Of a stretch of DNA of 19,420 nt, positions 9,339-19,241 are shown piece by piece (the stretch's first letter is position 1; every line of letters starts with the position of its first letter). A program made the position numbers and the translations under genes. The notes beneath the pieces were generated by a model. That model was not told the DNA's origin. It ran no database searches and saw nothing but the letters and a program-made list of their open reading frames with translations. Source of the stretch: Liolophura sinensis. Taxonomy: Eukaryota > Mollusca > Polyplacophora > Chitonida > Chitonidae. The stretch spans positions 1 to 19,420 of the forward strand of contig NW_027018510.1 of assembly GCF_032854445.1 (NCBI RefSeq), read 5' to 3'.

Positions 9339-9889
9339 TGTCTTTATCTACATGTAGAAAAACCACACCATTTGTATATAAAAAAAACACAAGGTACATG
9401 ATAAAGTCTGCTGTAAAAAGTACAATTGAACACTGACCCACATCAATAAGGTGCCAAAAGATGCGCAATTGGGCCAGGCATCTCCAGCTGTTGAAAAATT
9501 GCAAATTTCCTTGGTTTCCATGGAGTAAGAGCCGTTGCTGGGCACGTGATCTTGACATCAATGATTATTCATTTGTGGCTACAGCCAAAAGTATTGGTCG
9601 GAGAGCAACGCGGTTTGCACCATTCGATTTCTCGTCAAAAAAATACGTCGGATTAGCCTCTTACCAGCAGCATTGGAACAGTTTTTCCACTTTTGGATTT
9701 TTGCCTGGTATTTTGTCTAATTGAAATCGGCTACATTAACTATGTACAATCGCGACTGGTCATTACTATATTCAACTTTTCATTATAAGTTATGTGCCCT
9801 TCGGTAGCCCAGACGACGTCAAATCTTTGGGCCAAGCCCATTTAACTCACCCAGCAAATGTCTCACTTCTAAGTCGAAGACAAACTCAA
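9339..9889 (+). repeat. Satellite monomer M18 (8-mer slot 1)
   Basis: 551 bp. Markers CATGATAAAGTCTGCTG and TATTTTGTCTAATT are shared with M26 and M33. Unlike those it ends ACTCACCC and CAGCAAATG. Confidence 0.97.
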
Positions 9890-10439
9890 TGTCTTTATCT
9901 ACATGTAGAAAAACCACACCATTTGTATATAAAAAAAACACAAGGTACTTGATACAGTCCGCTGTAAAAAGTACAATTGAACACTGACCCACATCAATAA
10001 GGTGGGAAAAGATGCGCAATTGGGCCAGGCATCTCCAGCTGTTGAAAAATTGCAAATTTCCTTGGTTTCCATGGAGTAAGAGCCGTTGCTGGGCACGTGA
10101 TCTTGACATCAATGATTATTCATTTGTCGCTACAGCCAAAAGTATTGGTCGGAGAGCAACGCGGTTTGCACCATTCGATTTCTCGTCAAAAAATACGTCG
10201 GATTAGCCTCTTACCAGCAGCATTGGAACAGTTTTTCCACTTTTGGATTTTTGCCTGGTATTTTTGCGAATTGAAATCGGCTACATTAACTATGTACAAT
10301 CGCGACTGGTCATTACTATATTCAACTTTTCATTATAAGTTATGTGCCCTTCGGTAGCCCAGACGACGTCAAATCTTTGGGCCAAGCCTATTTAACTCAC
10401 CCAGCAAATGTCTTACTTCTAAGTCGAAGACAAACTCAA
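9890..10439 (+). repeat. Satellite monomer M19 (8-mer slot 2, first type)
   Basis: 550 bp. Markers are GGTGGGAAAAG, TTTGTCGCTAC, TATTTTTGCGAATTG and AAGCCTATTT. It does not match M27 or M34, which occupy the same slot. Confidence 0.97.
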
Positions 10440-10990
10440 TGTCTTTATCTACATGTAGAAAAACCACACCATTTGTATATAAAAAAAACACAAGGTACTT
10501 GATACAGTCCGCTGTAAAAAGGACAATTGAACACTGACCCACATCAATAAGGTGCCAAAAGATGCGCAATTGGGCCAGGCATCTCCAGCTGTTGAAAAAT
10601 TGCAAATTTCCTTGGTTTCCATGGAGTAAGAGCCGTTGCTGGGCACGTGATCTTGACATCAATGATTATTCATTTGTGGCTACAGCCAAAAGTATTGGTC
10701 GGAGAGCAACGCGGTTTGCACCATTCGATTTCTCGTCAAAAACTACGTCGGATTAGCCTCTTACCAGCAGCATTGGAACAGTTTTTTCTACTTTTGGATT
10801 TTTGCCTGGTCTTTTTGCTAATTGAAATCGGCTACATTAACTATGTACAATCGCGACTGGTCATTACTATATTCAACTTTTCATTATAAGTTATGTGCCC
10901 TTCGGTAGCCCAGACGACGTCAAATCTTTGGGCCAAGCCCATTTAACTCACCCAGCAGTTGTCTTACTTTTAAGTCGAAGACAAACTCAA
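10440..10990 (+). repeat. Satellite monomer M20 (8-mer slot 3)
   Basis: 551 bp. Markers AAAGGACAATT, AAAACTACG, TTTTCTAC and CAGCAGTTG are shared with M28 and M35. Confidence 0.97.
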
Positions 10991-11537
10991 TGTCTTTATC
11001 TACATGTAGAAAAACCACACCATTTGTATATAAAAAAAACACAAGGTACTTGATACAGTCCGCTGTAAAAAGGACAATTGAACACTGACCCACATCAATA
11101 AGGTGCCAAAAGATGCGCAATTGGGCCAGGCATCTCCAGCTGTTGAAAAATTGCAAATTTCCTTGGTTTCCATGGAGTAAGAGCCGTTGCTGGGCACGTG
11201 ATCTTGACATCAATGATTATTCATTTGTGGCTACAGCCAAAAGTATTGGTCGGAAAGCAACGCGGTTTGCACCATTCGATTTCTCGTCAAAAAATACGTC
11301 GGATTAGCCTCTTACCAGCAGCATTGGAACAGTTTTTTCCACTTTTGGATTTTTGCCTGGTCTTTTTGCTAATTGAAATCGGCTACATTAACTATGTACA
11401 ATCGCGACTGGTCATTACTATATTCAACTTTTCATTATAAGTTATGTGCCCTTCGGTAGCCCAGACGACGTCAAATCTTTGGGCCAAGCCCATTTCACTC
11501 ACCCAGCAGTTGTCTTACTTCTAAGAGACAAACTCAA
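10991..11537 (+). repeat. Satellite monomer M21 (8-mer slot 4)
   Basis: 547 bp. Markers AAAGGACAATT, TCGGAAAGC and GTTTTTTCCAC are shared or nearly shared with M29. A 4-base loss turns CTAAGTCGAAGAC into CTAAGAGAC near its end. Confidence 0.97.
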
Positions 11538-12089
11538 TGTCTTTATCTACATGTAGAAAAACCACACCATTTTGTATATAAAAAAAACACAAGGTACTTG
11601 ATACAGTCCGCTGTAAAAAGTACAATTGAACACTGACCCACATCAATAAGGTGCCAAAAGATGCGCAATTGGGCCAGGCATCTCCAGCTGTTGAAAAATT
11701 GCAAATTTCCTTGGTTTCCATGGAGTAAGAGCCGTTGCTGGGCACGTGATCTTGACATCAATGATTATTCATTTGTGGCTACAGCCAAAAGTATTGGTCG
11801 GAGAGCAACGCGGTTTGCACCATTCGATTTCTCGTCAAAAAATACGTCGGATTAGCCTCTTACCAGCAGCATTGGAACAGTTTTTCCCACTTTTGGATTT
11901 TTGCCTGGCATTTTTTCTAATTGAAATCGGCTACATTAACTATGTACAATCGCGACTGGTCATTACTATATTCAACTTTTCATTATAAGTTATGTGCCCT
12001 TCGGTAGCCCAGACGACGTCAAATCTTTGGGCCAAGCCCATTTAACTCACCCAGCAAATGTCTTACTTCTAAGTCGAAGACAAACTCAA
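11538..12089 (+). repeat. Satellite monomer M22 (8-mer slot 5)
   Basis: 552 bp. Markers are CCATTTTGTATA, GTTTTTCCCAC and GGCATTTTTTCTAATT, the last shared with M30. Confidence 0.97.
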
Positions 12090-12639
12090 TGTCTTTATCT
12101 ACATGTAGAAAAACCACACCATTTGTATATAAAAAAAACACAAGGTACTTGATACAGTCCGCTGTAAAAAGTACAATTTAACACTGACCCACATCAATAA
12201 GGTGCCAAAAGATGCGCAGTTGGGCCAGGCATCTCCAGCTGTTGAAAAATTGCAAATTTCCTTGGTTTCCATGGAGTAAGAGCCGTTGCTGGGCACGTGA
12301 TCTTGACATCAATGATTATTCATTTGTGGCTACAGCCAAAAATATTGGTCGGAGAGCAACGCGGTTTGCACCATTCGATTTCTCGTCAAAAAATACGTCG
12401 GATTAGCCTCTTACCAGCAGCATTAGAACAGTTTTTCCACTTTTGGATTTTTGCCTGGTCTTTTTGCTAATTGAAATCGGCTACATTAACTATGTACAAT
12501 CGCGACTGATCATTACTATATTCAACTTTTCATTATAAGTTATGTGCCCTTCGGTAGCCCAGACGACGTCAAATCTTTGGGCCAAGCCCATTTAACTCAC
12601 CCAGCAAATGTCTTACTTCTAAGTCGAAGACAAACTCAA
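12090..12639 (+). repeat. Satellite monomer M23 (8-mer slot 6)
   Basis: 550 bp. It differs by eye from M31, 4,404 bp downstream, at a single base (GACTGATC against GACTGGTC). The two share the private markers AATTTAACAC, GCAGTTGGG, AAATATTGG and CATTAGAAC. Confidence 0.97.
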
Positions 12640-13188
12640 TGTCTTTATCTACATGTAGAAAAACCACACCATTTGTATATAAAAAAAACACAAGGTACTT
12701 GATACAGTCCGCTGTAAAAAGTACAATTGAACACTGACCCACATCAATAAGGTGCCAAAAGATGCGCAATTGGGCCAGGCATCTCCAGCTGTTGAAAAAT
12801 TGCAAATTTCCTTGGTTTCCATGGAGTAAGAGCCGTTGCTGGGCACGTGATCTTGACATCAATGATTATTCATTTGTGGCTACAGCCAAAAGTATTGGTC
12901 GGAGAGCAACGCGGTTTGCACCATTCGATTTCTCGTCAAAAAAACGTCGGATTAGCCTCTTACCAGCAGCATTGGAACAGTTTTTCCACTTTCGGATTTT
13001 TGCCTGGTCTTTTTGCTAATTGAAATCGGCCACATTAACTATATACAATCGCGACTGGTCATTACTATATTCAACTTTTCATTATAAGTTATGTGCCCTT
13101 CGGTAGCCCAGACGACGTCAAATCTTTGGGCCAAGCCCATTTAACTCACCCAGCAAATGTCTTACTTCTAAGTCGAAGACAAACTCAA
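12640..13188 (+). repeat. Satellite monomer M24 (8-mer slot 7)
   Basis: 549 bp. Markers are a lost T before CGTCGG, CCACTTTCGG and GGCCACATT/ACTATATAC. It ends CAAATCTTTGGG and CAGCAAATG. Confidence 0.97.
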
Positions 13189-13738
13189 TGTCTTTATCTA
13201 CATGTAGAAAAACCACACCATTTGTATATAAAAAAAAACACAAGGTACTTGATACAGTCCGCTGTAAAAAGTACAATTGAACACTGACCCACATCAATAA
13301 GGTGCCAAAAGATGCGCAATTGGGCCAGGCATCTCCAGCTGTTGAAAAATTGCAAATTTCCTTGGTTTCCATGGAGTAAGAGCCGTTGCTGGGCACGTGA
13401 TCATGATATCAATGATTATTCATTTGTGGCTACAGCCAAAAGTATTGGTCGGAGAGCAACGCGGATTGCACCATTCGATTTCTCGTCAAAAAAACGTCGG
13501 ATTAGCCTCTTACCAGCAGCATTGGAACAGTTTTTCCACTTTTGGATTTTTGCCTGGTCTTTTTGCGAATTTAAATCGGCTACATTAACTATGTACAATC
13601 GCGACTGGTCATTACTATATTCAACTTTTCATTATAAGTTATGTGCCCTTCGGTAGCCCAGACGACGTCAAATTTTTGGGCCAAGCCCATTTAACTCACC
13701 CAGCAGTTGTCTTACTTCTAAGTCGAAGACAAACTCAA
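13189..13738 (+). repeat. Satellite monomer M25 (8-mer slot 8)
   Basis: 550 bp with a 9-A run. Markers are ATCATGATATC, CGCGGATTG, a lost T before CGTCGG, GCGAATTTAAATC, CAAATTTTTGGG and CAGCAGTTG. It has CAGCTGTTG where M13 and M17 have CAGCCGTTG. Confidence 0.97.
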
Positions 13739-14287
13739 TGTCTTTATCTACATGTAGAAAAACCACACCATTTGTATATAAAAAAAACACAAGGTACATG
13801 ATAAAGTCTGCTGTAAAAAGTACAATTGAACACTGACCCACATCAATAAGGTGCCAAAAGATGCGCAATTGGGCCAGGCATCTCCAGCTGTTGAAAAATT
13901 GCAAATTTCCTTGGTTTCCATGGAGTAAGAGCCGTTGCTGGGCACGTGATCTTGACATCAATGATTATTCATTTGTGGCTACAGCCAAAAGTATTGGTCG
14001 GAGAGCAACGCGGTTTGCACCATTCGATTTCTCGTCAAAAAATACGTCGGATTAGCCTCTTACCAGCAGCATTGGAACAGTTTTTCCACTTTTGGATTTT
14101 TGCCTGGTATTTTGTCTAATGAAATCGGCTACATTAACTATGTACAATCGCGACTGGTCATTACTATATTCAACTTTTCATTATAAGTTATGTGCCCTTC
14201 GGTAGCCCAGACGACGTCAAATCTTTGGGCCAAGCCCATTTAACTAACCCAGCAGTTGTCTTACTTCTAAGTCGAAGACAAACTCAA
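13739..14287 (+). repeat. Satellite monomer M26 (8-mer slot 1)
   Basis: 549 bp. It matches M18 up to TATTTTGTCTAAT, then ends ACTAACCC and CAGCAGTTG like M33 and M1 rather than M18. Confidence 0.97.
14120..14256. other. Inferred switch point where slot 2 was replaced
   Basis: M26 follows M18 through TATTTTGTCTAAT but departs from it by ACTAACCC at 14243-14250 and CAGCAGTTG. The next unit, M27, is not the M19 type. M33-M34 carry the same arrangement, so it predates their duplication, or else M18-M19 is the changed copy. Confidence 0.5.
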
Positions 14288-14839
14288 TGTCTTTATCTAC
14301 ATGTAGAAAAACCACACCATTTGTATATATAAAAAAAACACAAGGTACTTGATACAGTCCGCTGTAAAAAGTACAATTGAACACTGACCCACATCAATAA
14401 GGTGCCAAAAGATGCGCAATTGGGCCAGGCATCTCCAGCCGTTGAAAAATTGCAAATTTCCTTGGTTTCCATGGAGTAAGAGCCGTTGCTGGGCACGTGA
14501 TCTTGACATCAATGATTATTCATTTGTGGCTACAGCCAAAAGTATTGGTCAGAGAGCAACGCGGTTTGCACCATTCGATTTCTCGTCGAAAAATACGTCG
14601 GATTAGCCTCTTACCAGCAGCATTGGAACAGTTTTTCCACTTTTGGATTTTTGCCTGGCATTTTTTCTAATGGAAATCGGCTACATTAACTATGTACAAT
14701 CGCGACTGGTCATTACTATATTCAACTTTTCATTATAAGTTATGTGCCCTTCGGTAGCCCAGACGACGTCAAATCTTTGGGCCAAGCCCATTTAACTCAC
14801 CCAGCAAATGTCTTACTTCTAAGTCGAAGACAAACTCAA
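14288..14839 (+). repeat. Satellite monomer M27 (8-mer slot 2, second type)
   Basis: 552 bp. Markers TATATATA, CAGCCGTTG, GTCAGAGAG, GTCGAAAAA and GGCATTTTTTCTAAT are shared with M34. Confidence 0.97.
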
Positions 14840-15389
14840 TGTCTTTATCTACATGTAGAAAAACCACACCATTTGTATATAAAAAAAACACAAGGTACTT
14901 GATACAGTCCGCTGTAAAAAGGACAATTGAACACTGACCCACATAAATAAGGTGCCAAAAGATGCGCAATTGGACCAGGCATCTCCAGCTGTTGAAAAAT
15001 TGCAAATTTCCTTGGTTTCCATGGAGTAAGAGCCGTTGCTGGGCACGTGATCTTGACATCAATGATTATTCATTTGTGGCTACAGCCAAAAGTATTGGTC
15101 GGAGAGCAACGCGGTTTGCACCATTCGATTTCTCGTCAAAAACTACGTCGGATTAGCCTCTTACCAGCAGCATTGGAACAGTTTTTCTACTTTTGGATTT
15201 TTGCCTGGTCTTTTTGCTAATTGAAATCGGCTACATTAACTATGTACAATCGCGACTGGTCATTACTATATTCAACTTTTCATTATAAGTTATGTGCCCT
15301 TCGGTAGCCCAGACGACGTCAAATCTTTGGGCCAAGCCCATTTAACTCACCCAGCAGTTGTCTTACTTCTAAGTCGAAGCCAAACTCAA
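14840..15389 (+). repeat. Satellite monomer M28 (8-mer slot 3)
   Basis: 550 bp. Markers are AAAGGACAATT, AAAACTACG, TTTTTCTAC and CAGCAGTTG. Private changes are ACATAAATAAG, TTGGACCAGG and GAAGCCAAAC. Confidence 0.97.
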
Positions 15390-15941
15390 TGTCTTTATCT
15401 ACATGTAGAAAAACCACACCATTTTGTATATAAAAAAAACACAAGGTACTTGATACAGTCCGCTGTAAAAAGGACAATTGAACACTGACCCACATCAATA
15501 AGGTGCCAAAAGATGCGCAATTGGGCCAGGCATCTCCAGCTGTTGAAAAATTGCAAATTTCCTTGGTTTCCATGGAGTAAGAGCCGTTGCTGGGCACGTG
15601 ATCTTGACATCAATGATTATTCATTTGTGGCTACAGCCAAAAGTATTGGTCGGAAAACAACGCGGTTTGCACCATTCGATTTCTCGTCAAAAAATACGTC
15701 GGATTAGTCTCTTACCAGCAGCATTGGAACAGTTTTTTCCACTTTTGGATTTTTGCCTGGTCTTTTTGCTAATTGAAATCGGCTACATTAACTATGTACA
15801 ATCGCGACTGGTCATTACTATATTCAACTTTTCATTATAAGTTATGTGCCCTTCGGTAGCCCAGACGACGTCAAATCTTTGGGCCAAGCCCATTTAACTC
15901 ACCCAGCAGTTGTCTTACTTCTAAGTCGAAGACAAACTCAA
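15390..15941 (+). repeat. Satellite monomer M29 (8-mer slot 4)
   Basis: 552 bp. Markers are CCATTTTGTATA, AAAGGACAATT, TCGGAAAAC, TTAGTCTC, GTTTTTTCCAC and CAGCAGTTG. It corresponds to M21. Confidence 0.97.
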
Positions 15942-16493
15942 TGTCTTTATCTACATGTAGAAAAACCACACCATTTGTAAAAAAAAAAAAACACAAGGTA
16001 CTTGATACAGTCCGCTGTAAAAAGTACAATTGAACACTGACCCACATCAATAAGGTGCCAAAAGATGCGCAATTGGGCCAGGCATCTCCAGCTGTTGAAA
16101 AATTTGCAAATTTCCTTGGTTTCCATGGAGTAAGAGCCGTTGCTGGGCACGTGATCTTGACATCAATGATTATTCATTTGTGGCTACAGCCAAAAGTATT
16201 GGTCGGAGAGCAACGCGGTTTGCACCATTCGATTTCTCGTCAAAAAATACGTCGGATTAGCCTCTTACCAGCAGCATTGGAACAGTTTTTCCACTTTTGG
16301 ATTTTTGCCTGGCATTTTTTCTAATTGAAATCGGCTACATTAACTATGTACAATCGCGACTGGTCATTACTATATTCAACTTTTCATTATAAGTTATGTG
16401 CCCTTCGGTAGCCCAGACGACGTCAAATCTTTGGGCCAAGCCCATTTAACTCACCCAGCAAATGTCTTACTTCTAAGTCGAAGACAAACTCAA
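15942..16493 (+). repeat. Satellite monomer M30 (8-mer slot 5)
   Basis: 552 bp. It matches M22 by GGCATTTTTTCTAATT. The TATATA tract is replaced by a 13-A run at 15979-15991. Confidence 0.97.
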
Positions 16494-17043
16494 TGTCTTT
16501 ATCTACATGTAGAAAAACCACACCATTTGTATATAAAAAAAACACAAGGTACTTGATACAGTCCGCTGTAAAAAGTACAATTTAACACTGACCCACATCA
16601 ATAAGGTGCCAAAAGATGCGCAGTTGGGCCAGGCATCTCCAGCTGTTGAAAAATTGCAAATTTCCTTGGTTTCCATGGAGTAAGAGCCGTTGCTGGGCAC
16701 GTGATCTTGACATCAATGATTATTCATTTGTGGCTACAGCCAAAAATATTGGTCGGAGAGCAACGCGGTTTGCACCATTCGATTTCTCGTCAAAAAATAC
16801 GTCGGATTAGCCTCTTACCAGCAGCATTAGAACAGTTTTTCCACTTTTGGATTTTTGCCTGGTCTTTTTGCTAATTGAAATCGGCTACATTAACTATGTA
16901 CAATCGCGACTGGTCATTACTATATTCAACTTTTCATTATAAGTTATGTGCCCTTCGGTAGCCCAGACGACGTCAAATCTTTGGGCCAAGCCCATTTAAC
17001 TCACCCAGCAAATGTCTTACTTCTAAGTCGAAGACAAACTCAA
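16494..17043 (+). repeat. Satellite monomer M31 (8-mer slot 6)
   Basis: 550 bp, one base different from M23 by eye. It carries all four private markers of that slot. Confidence 0.97.
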
Positions 17044-17592
17044 TGTCTTTATCTACATGTAGAAAAACCACACCATTTGTATATAAAAAAAACACAAGGT
17101 ACTTGATACAGTCCGCTGTAAAAAGTACAATTGAACACTGACCCACATCAATAAGGTGCCAAAAGATGCGCAATTGGGCCAGGCATCTCCAGCTGTTGAA
17201 AAATTGCAAATTTCCTTGGTTTCCATGGAGTAAGAGCCGTTGCTGGCACGTGATCTTGACATCAATGATTATTCATTTGTGGCTACAGCCAAAAGTATTG
17301 GTCGGAGAGCAACGCGGTTTGCACCATTCGATTTCTCGTCAAAAAATACGTCGGATTAGCCTCTTACCAGCAGCATTGGAACAGTTTTTCCACTTTTGGA
17401 TTTTTGCCTGGTCTTTTTGCTAATTGAAATCGGCCACATTAACTATATACAATCGCGACTGGTCATTACTATATTCAACTTTTCATTATAAGTTATGTGC
17501 CCTTCGGTAGCCCAGACGACGTCAAATTTTTGGGCCAAGCCCATTTAACTCACCCAGCAGTTGTCTTACTTCTAAGTCGAAGACAAACTCAA
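17044..17592 (+). repeat. Satellite monomer M32 (fused slots 7 and 8)
   Basis: 549 bp. The left and middle parts are slot-7 type (CTTGACATC, GCTAATTGAAATC, GGCCACATT/ACTATATAC). The end is slot-8 type (CAAATTTTTGGG, CAGCAGTTG). It also has a one-base loss, GCTGGCACG. Confidence 0.97.
17450..17528. other. Inferred unequal-exchange junction inside M32
   Basis: ACTATATAC, ending at 17450, is the last slot-7 marker. The T at 17528 in CAAATTTTTGGG is the first slot-8 marker. The exchange lies in the 77 shared bases between. Exactly one monomer length is missing from this HOR copy. Confidence 0.7.
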
Positions 17593-18141
17593 TGTCTTTA
17601 TCTACATGTAGAAAAACCACACCATTTGTATATAAAAAAAACACAAGGTACATGATAAAGTCTGCTGTAAAAAGTACAATTGAACACTGACCCACATCAA
17701 TAAGGTGCCAAAAGATGCGCAATTGGGCCAGGCATCTCCAGCTGTTGAAAAATTGCAAATTTCCTTGGTTTCCATGGAGTAAGAGCCGTTGCTGGGCACG
17801 TGATCTTGACATCAATGATTATTCATTTGTGGCTACAGCCAAAAGTATTGGTCGGAGAGCAACGCGGTTTGCACCATTCGATTTCTCGTCAAAAAATACG
17901 TCGGATTAGCCTCTTACCAGCAGCATTGGAACAGTTTTTCCACTTTGGATTTTTGCCTGGTATTTTGTCTAATTGAAATCGGCTACATTAACTATGTACA
18001 ATCGCGACTGGTCATTACTATATTCAACTTTTCATTATAAGTTATGTGCCCTTCGGTAGCCCAGACGACGTCAAATCTTTGGGCCAAGCCCATTTAACTA
18101 ACCCAGCAGTTGTCTTACTTCTAAGTCGAAGACAAACTCAA
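17593..18141 (+). repeat. Satellite monomer M33 (8-mer slot 1)
   Basis: 549 bp. Markers are CATGATAAAGTCTGCTG, TATTTTGTCTAATT, ACTAACCC and CAGCAGTTG, as in M26. One T is lost in CCACTTTGG. Confidence 0.97.
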
Positions 18142-18691
18142 TGTCTTTATCTACATGTAGAAAAACCACACCATTTGTATATATAAAAAACACAAGGTAC
18201 TTGATACAGTCCGCTGTAAAAAGTACAATTGAACACTGACCCACATCAATAAGGTGCCAAAAGATGCGCAATTGGGCCAGGCATCTCCAGCCGTTGAAAA
18301 ATTGCAAATTTCCTTGGTTTCCATGGAGTAAGAGCCGTTGCTGGGCACGTGATCTTGACATCAATGATTATTCATTTGTGGCTACAGCCAAAACTATTGG
18401 TCAGAGAGCAACGCGGTTTGCACCATTCGATTTCTCGTCGAAAAATACGTCGGATTAGCCTCTTACCAGCAGCATTGGAACAGTTTTTCCACTTTTGGAT
18501 TTTTGCCTGGCATTTTTTCTAATTGAAATCGGCTACATTAACTATGTACAATCGCGACTGGTCATTACTATATTCAACTTTTCATTATAAGTTATGTGCC
18601 CTTCGGTAGCCCAGACGACGTCAAATCTTTGGGCCAAGCCCATTTAACTCACCCAGCAAATGTCTTACTTCTAAGTCGAAGACAAACTCAA
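18142..18691 (+). repeat. Satellite monomer M34 (8-mer slot 2, second type)
   Basis: 550 bp. It shares TATATATA, CAGCCGTTG, GTCAGAGAG, GTCGAAAAA and GGCATTTTTTCTAAT with M27. AAACTATTGG is private. Confidence 0.97.
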
Positions 18692-19241
18692 TGTCTTTAT
18701 CTACATGTAGAAAAACCACACCATTTGTATATAAAAAAAACACAAGGTACTTGATACAGTCCGCTGTAAAAAGGACAATTGAACACTGACCCACATCAAT
18801 AAGGTGCCAAAAGATGCGCAATTGGGCCAGGCATCTCCAGCTGTTGAAAAATTGCAAATTTCCTTGGTTTCCATGGAGTAAGAGCCGTTGCTGGGCACGT
18901 GATCTTGACATCAATGATTATTCATTTGTGGCTACAGCCAAAAGTATTGGTCGGAGAGCAACGCGGTTTGCACCATTCGATTTCTCGTCAAAAACTACGT
19001 CGGATTAGCCTCTTACCAGCAGCATTGGAACAGTTTTTCTACTTTTGGATTTTTGCCTGGTCTTTTTGCTAATTGAAATCGGCTACATTAACTATGTACA
19101 ATCGCGACTGGTCATTACTATATTCAACTTTTCATTATAAGTTATGTGCCCTTCGGTAGCCCAGACGACGTCAAATCTTTGGGCCAAGCCCATTTAACTC
19201 ACCCAGCAGTTGTCTTACTTCTAAGTCGAAGACAAACTCAA
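18692..19241 (+). repeat. Satellite monomer M35 (8-mer slot 3)
   Basis: 550 bp. AAAGGACAATT, AAAACTACG, TTTTTCTAC and CAGCAGTTG match M20 and M28. Confidence 0.97.

Larger units (their letters stand above)
6043..10439 (+). repeat. Loose 4-monomer periodicity (M12-M15 and M16-M19)
   Basis: M12 and M16 share the linked pair GGCCACATT/ACTATATAC. M13 and M17 share CAGCCGTTG, ATCATGATATC, a lost T before CGTCGG, and GCGAATTTAAATC. M14 and M18 share CATGATAAAGTCTGCTG. M15 and M19 share TTTGTCGCTAC. Other variants do not match (M16 carries the CATGATAAAG type while M12 does not), so this echo is older or more reshuffled than the 5-mer and 8-mer blocks. It overlaps the start of the 8-mer block. Confidence 0.55.
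9339..13738 (+). repeat. 8-monomer higher-order repeat, copy 1 (M18-M25)
   Basis: Eight monomers spanning 4,400 bp. Slot markers recur 8 units later. M18/M26 share TATTTTGTCTAAT, M20/M28 AAAACTACG, M21/M29 TCGGAAA, and M22/M30 GGCATTTTTTCTAAT. M23/M31 share AATTTAACAC, GCAGTTGGG, AAATATTGG and CATTAGAAC. M24/M32 share GGCCACATT with ACTATATAC. The preceding unit M17 is of the closing M25 type, so the 8-mer register extends at least one unit left. Confidence 0.88.
13739..17592 (+). repeat. 7-monomer derivative of the 8-mer HOR (M26-M32)
   Basis: Same slot order as M18-M25 but 3,854 bp and seven units. The last unit, M32, combines M24-type left and middle sequence with the M25-type 3' end, so one monomer length is missing. 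Slot 2 (M27) is not the M19 type. Confidence 0.87.
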
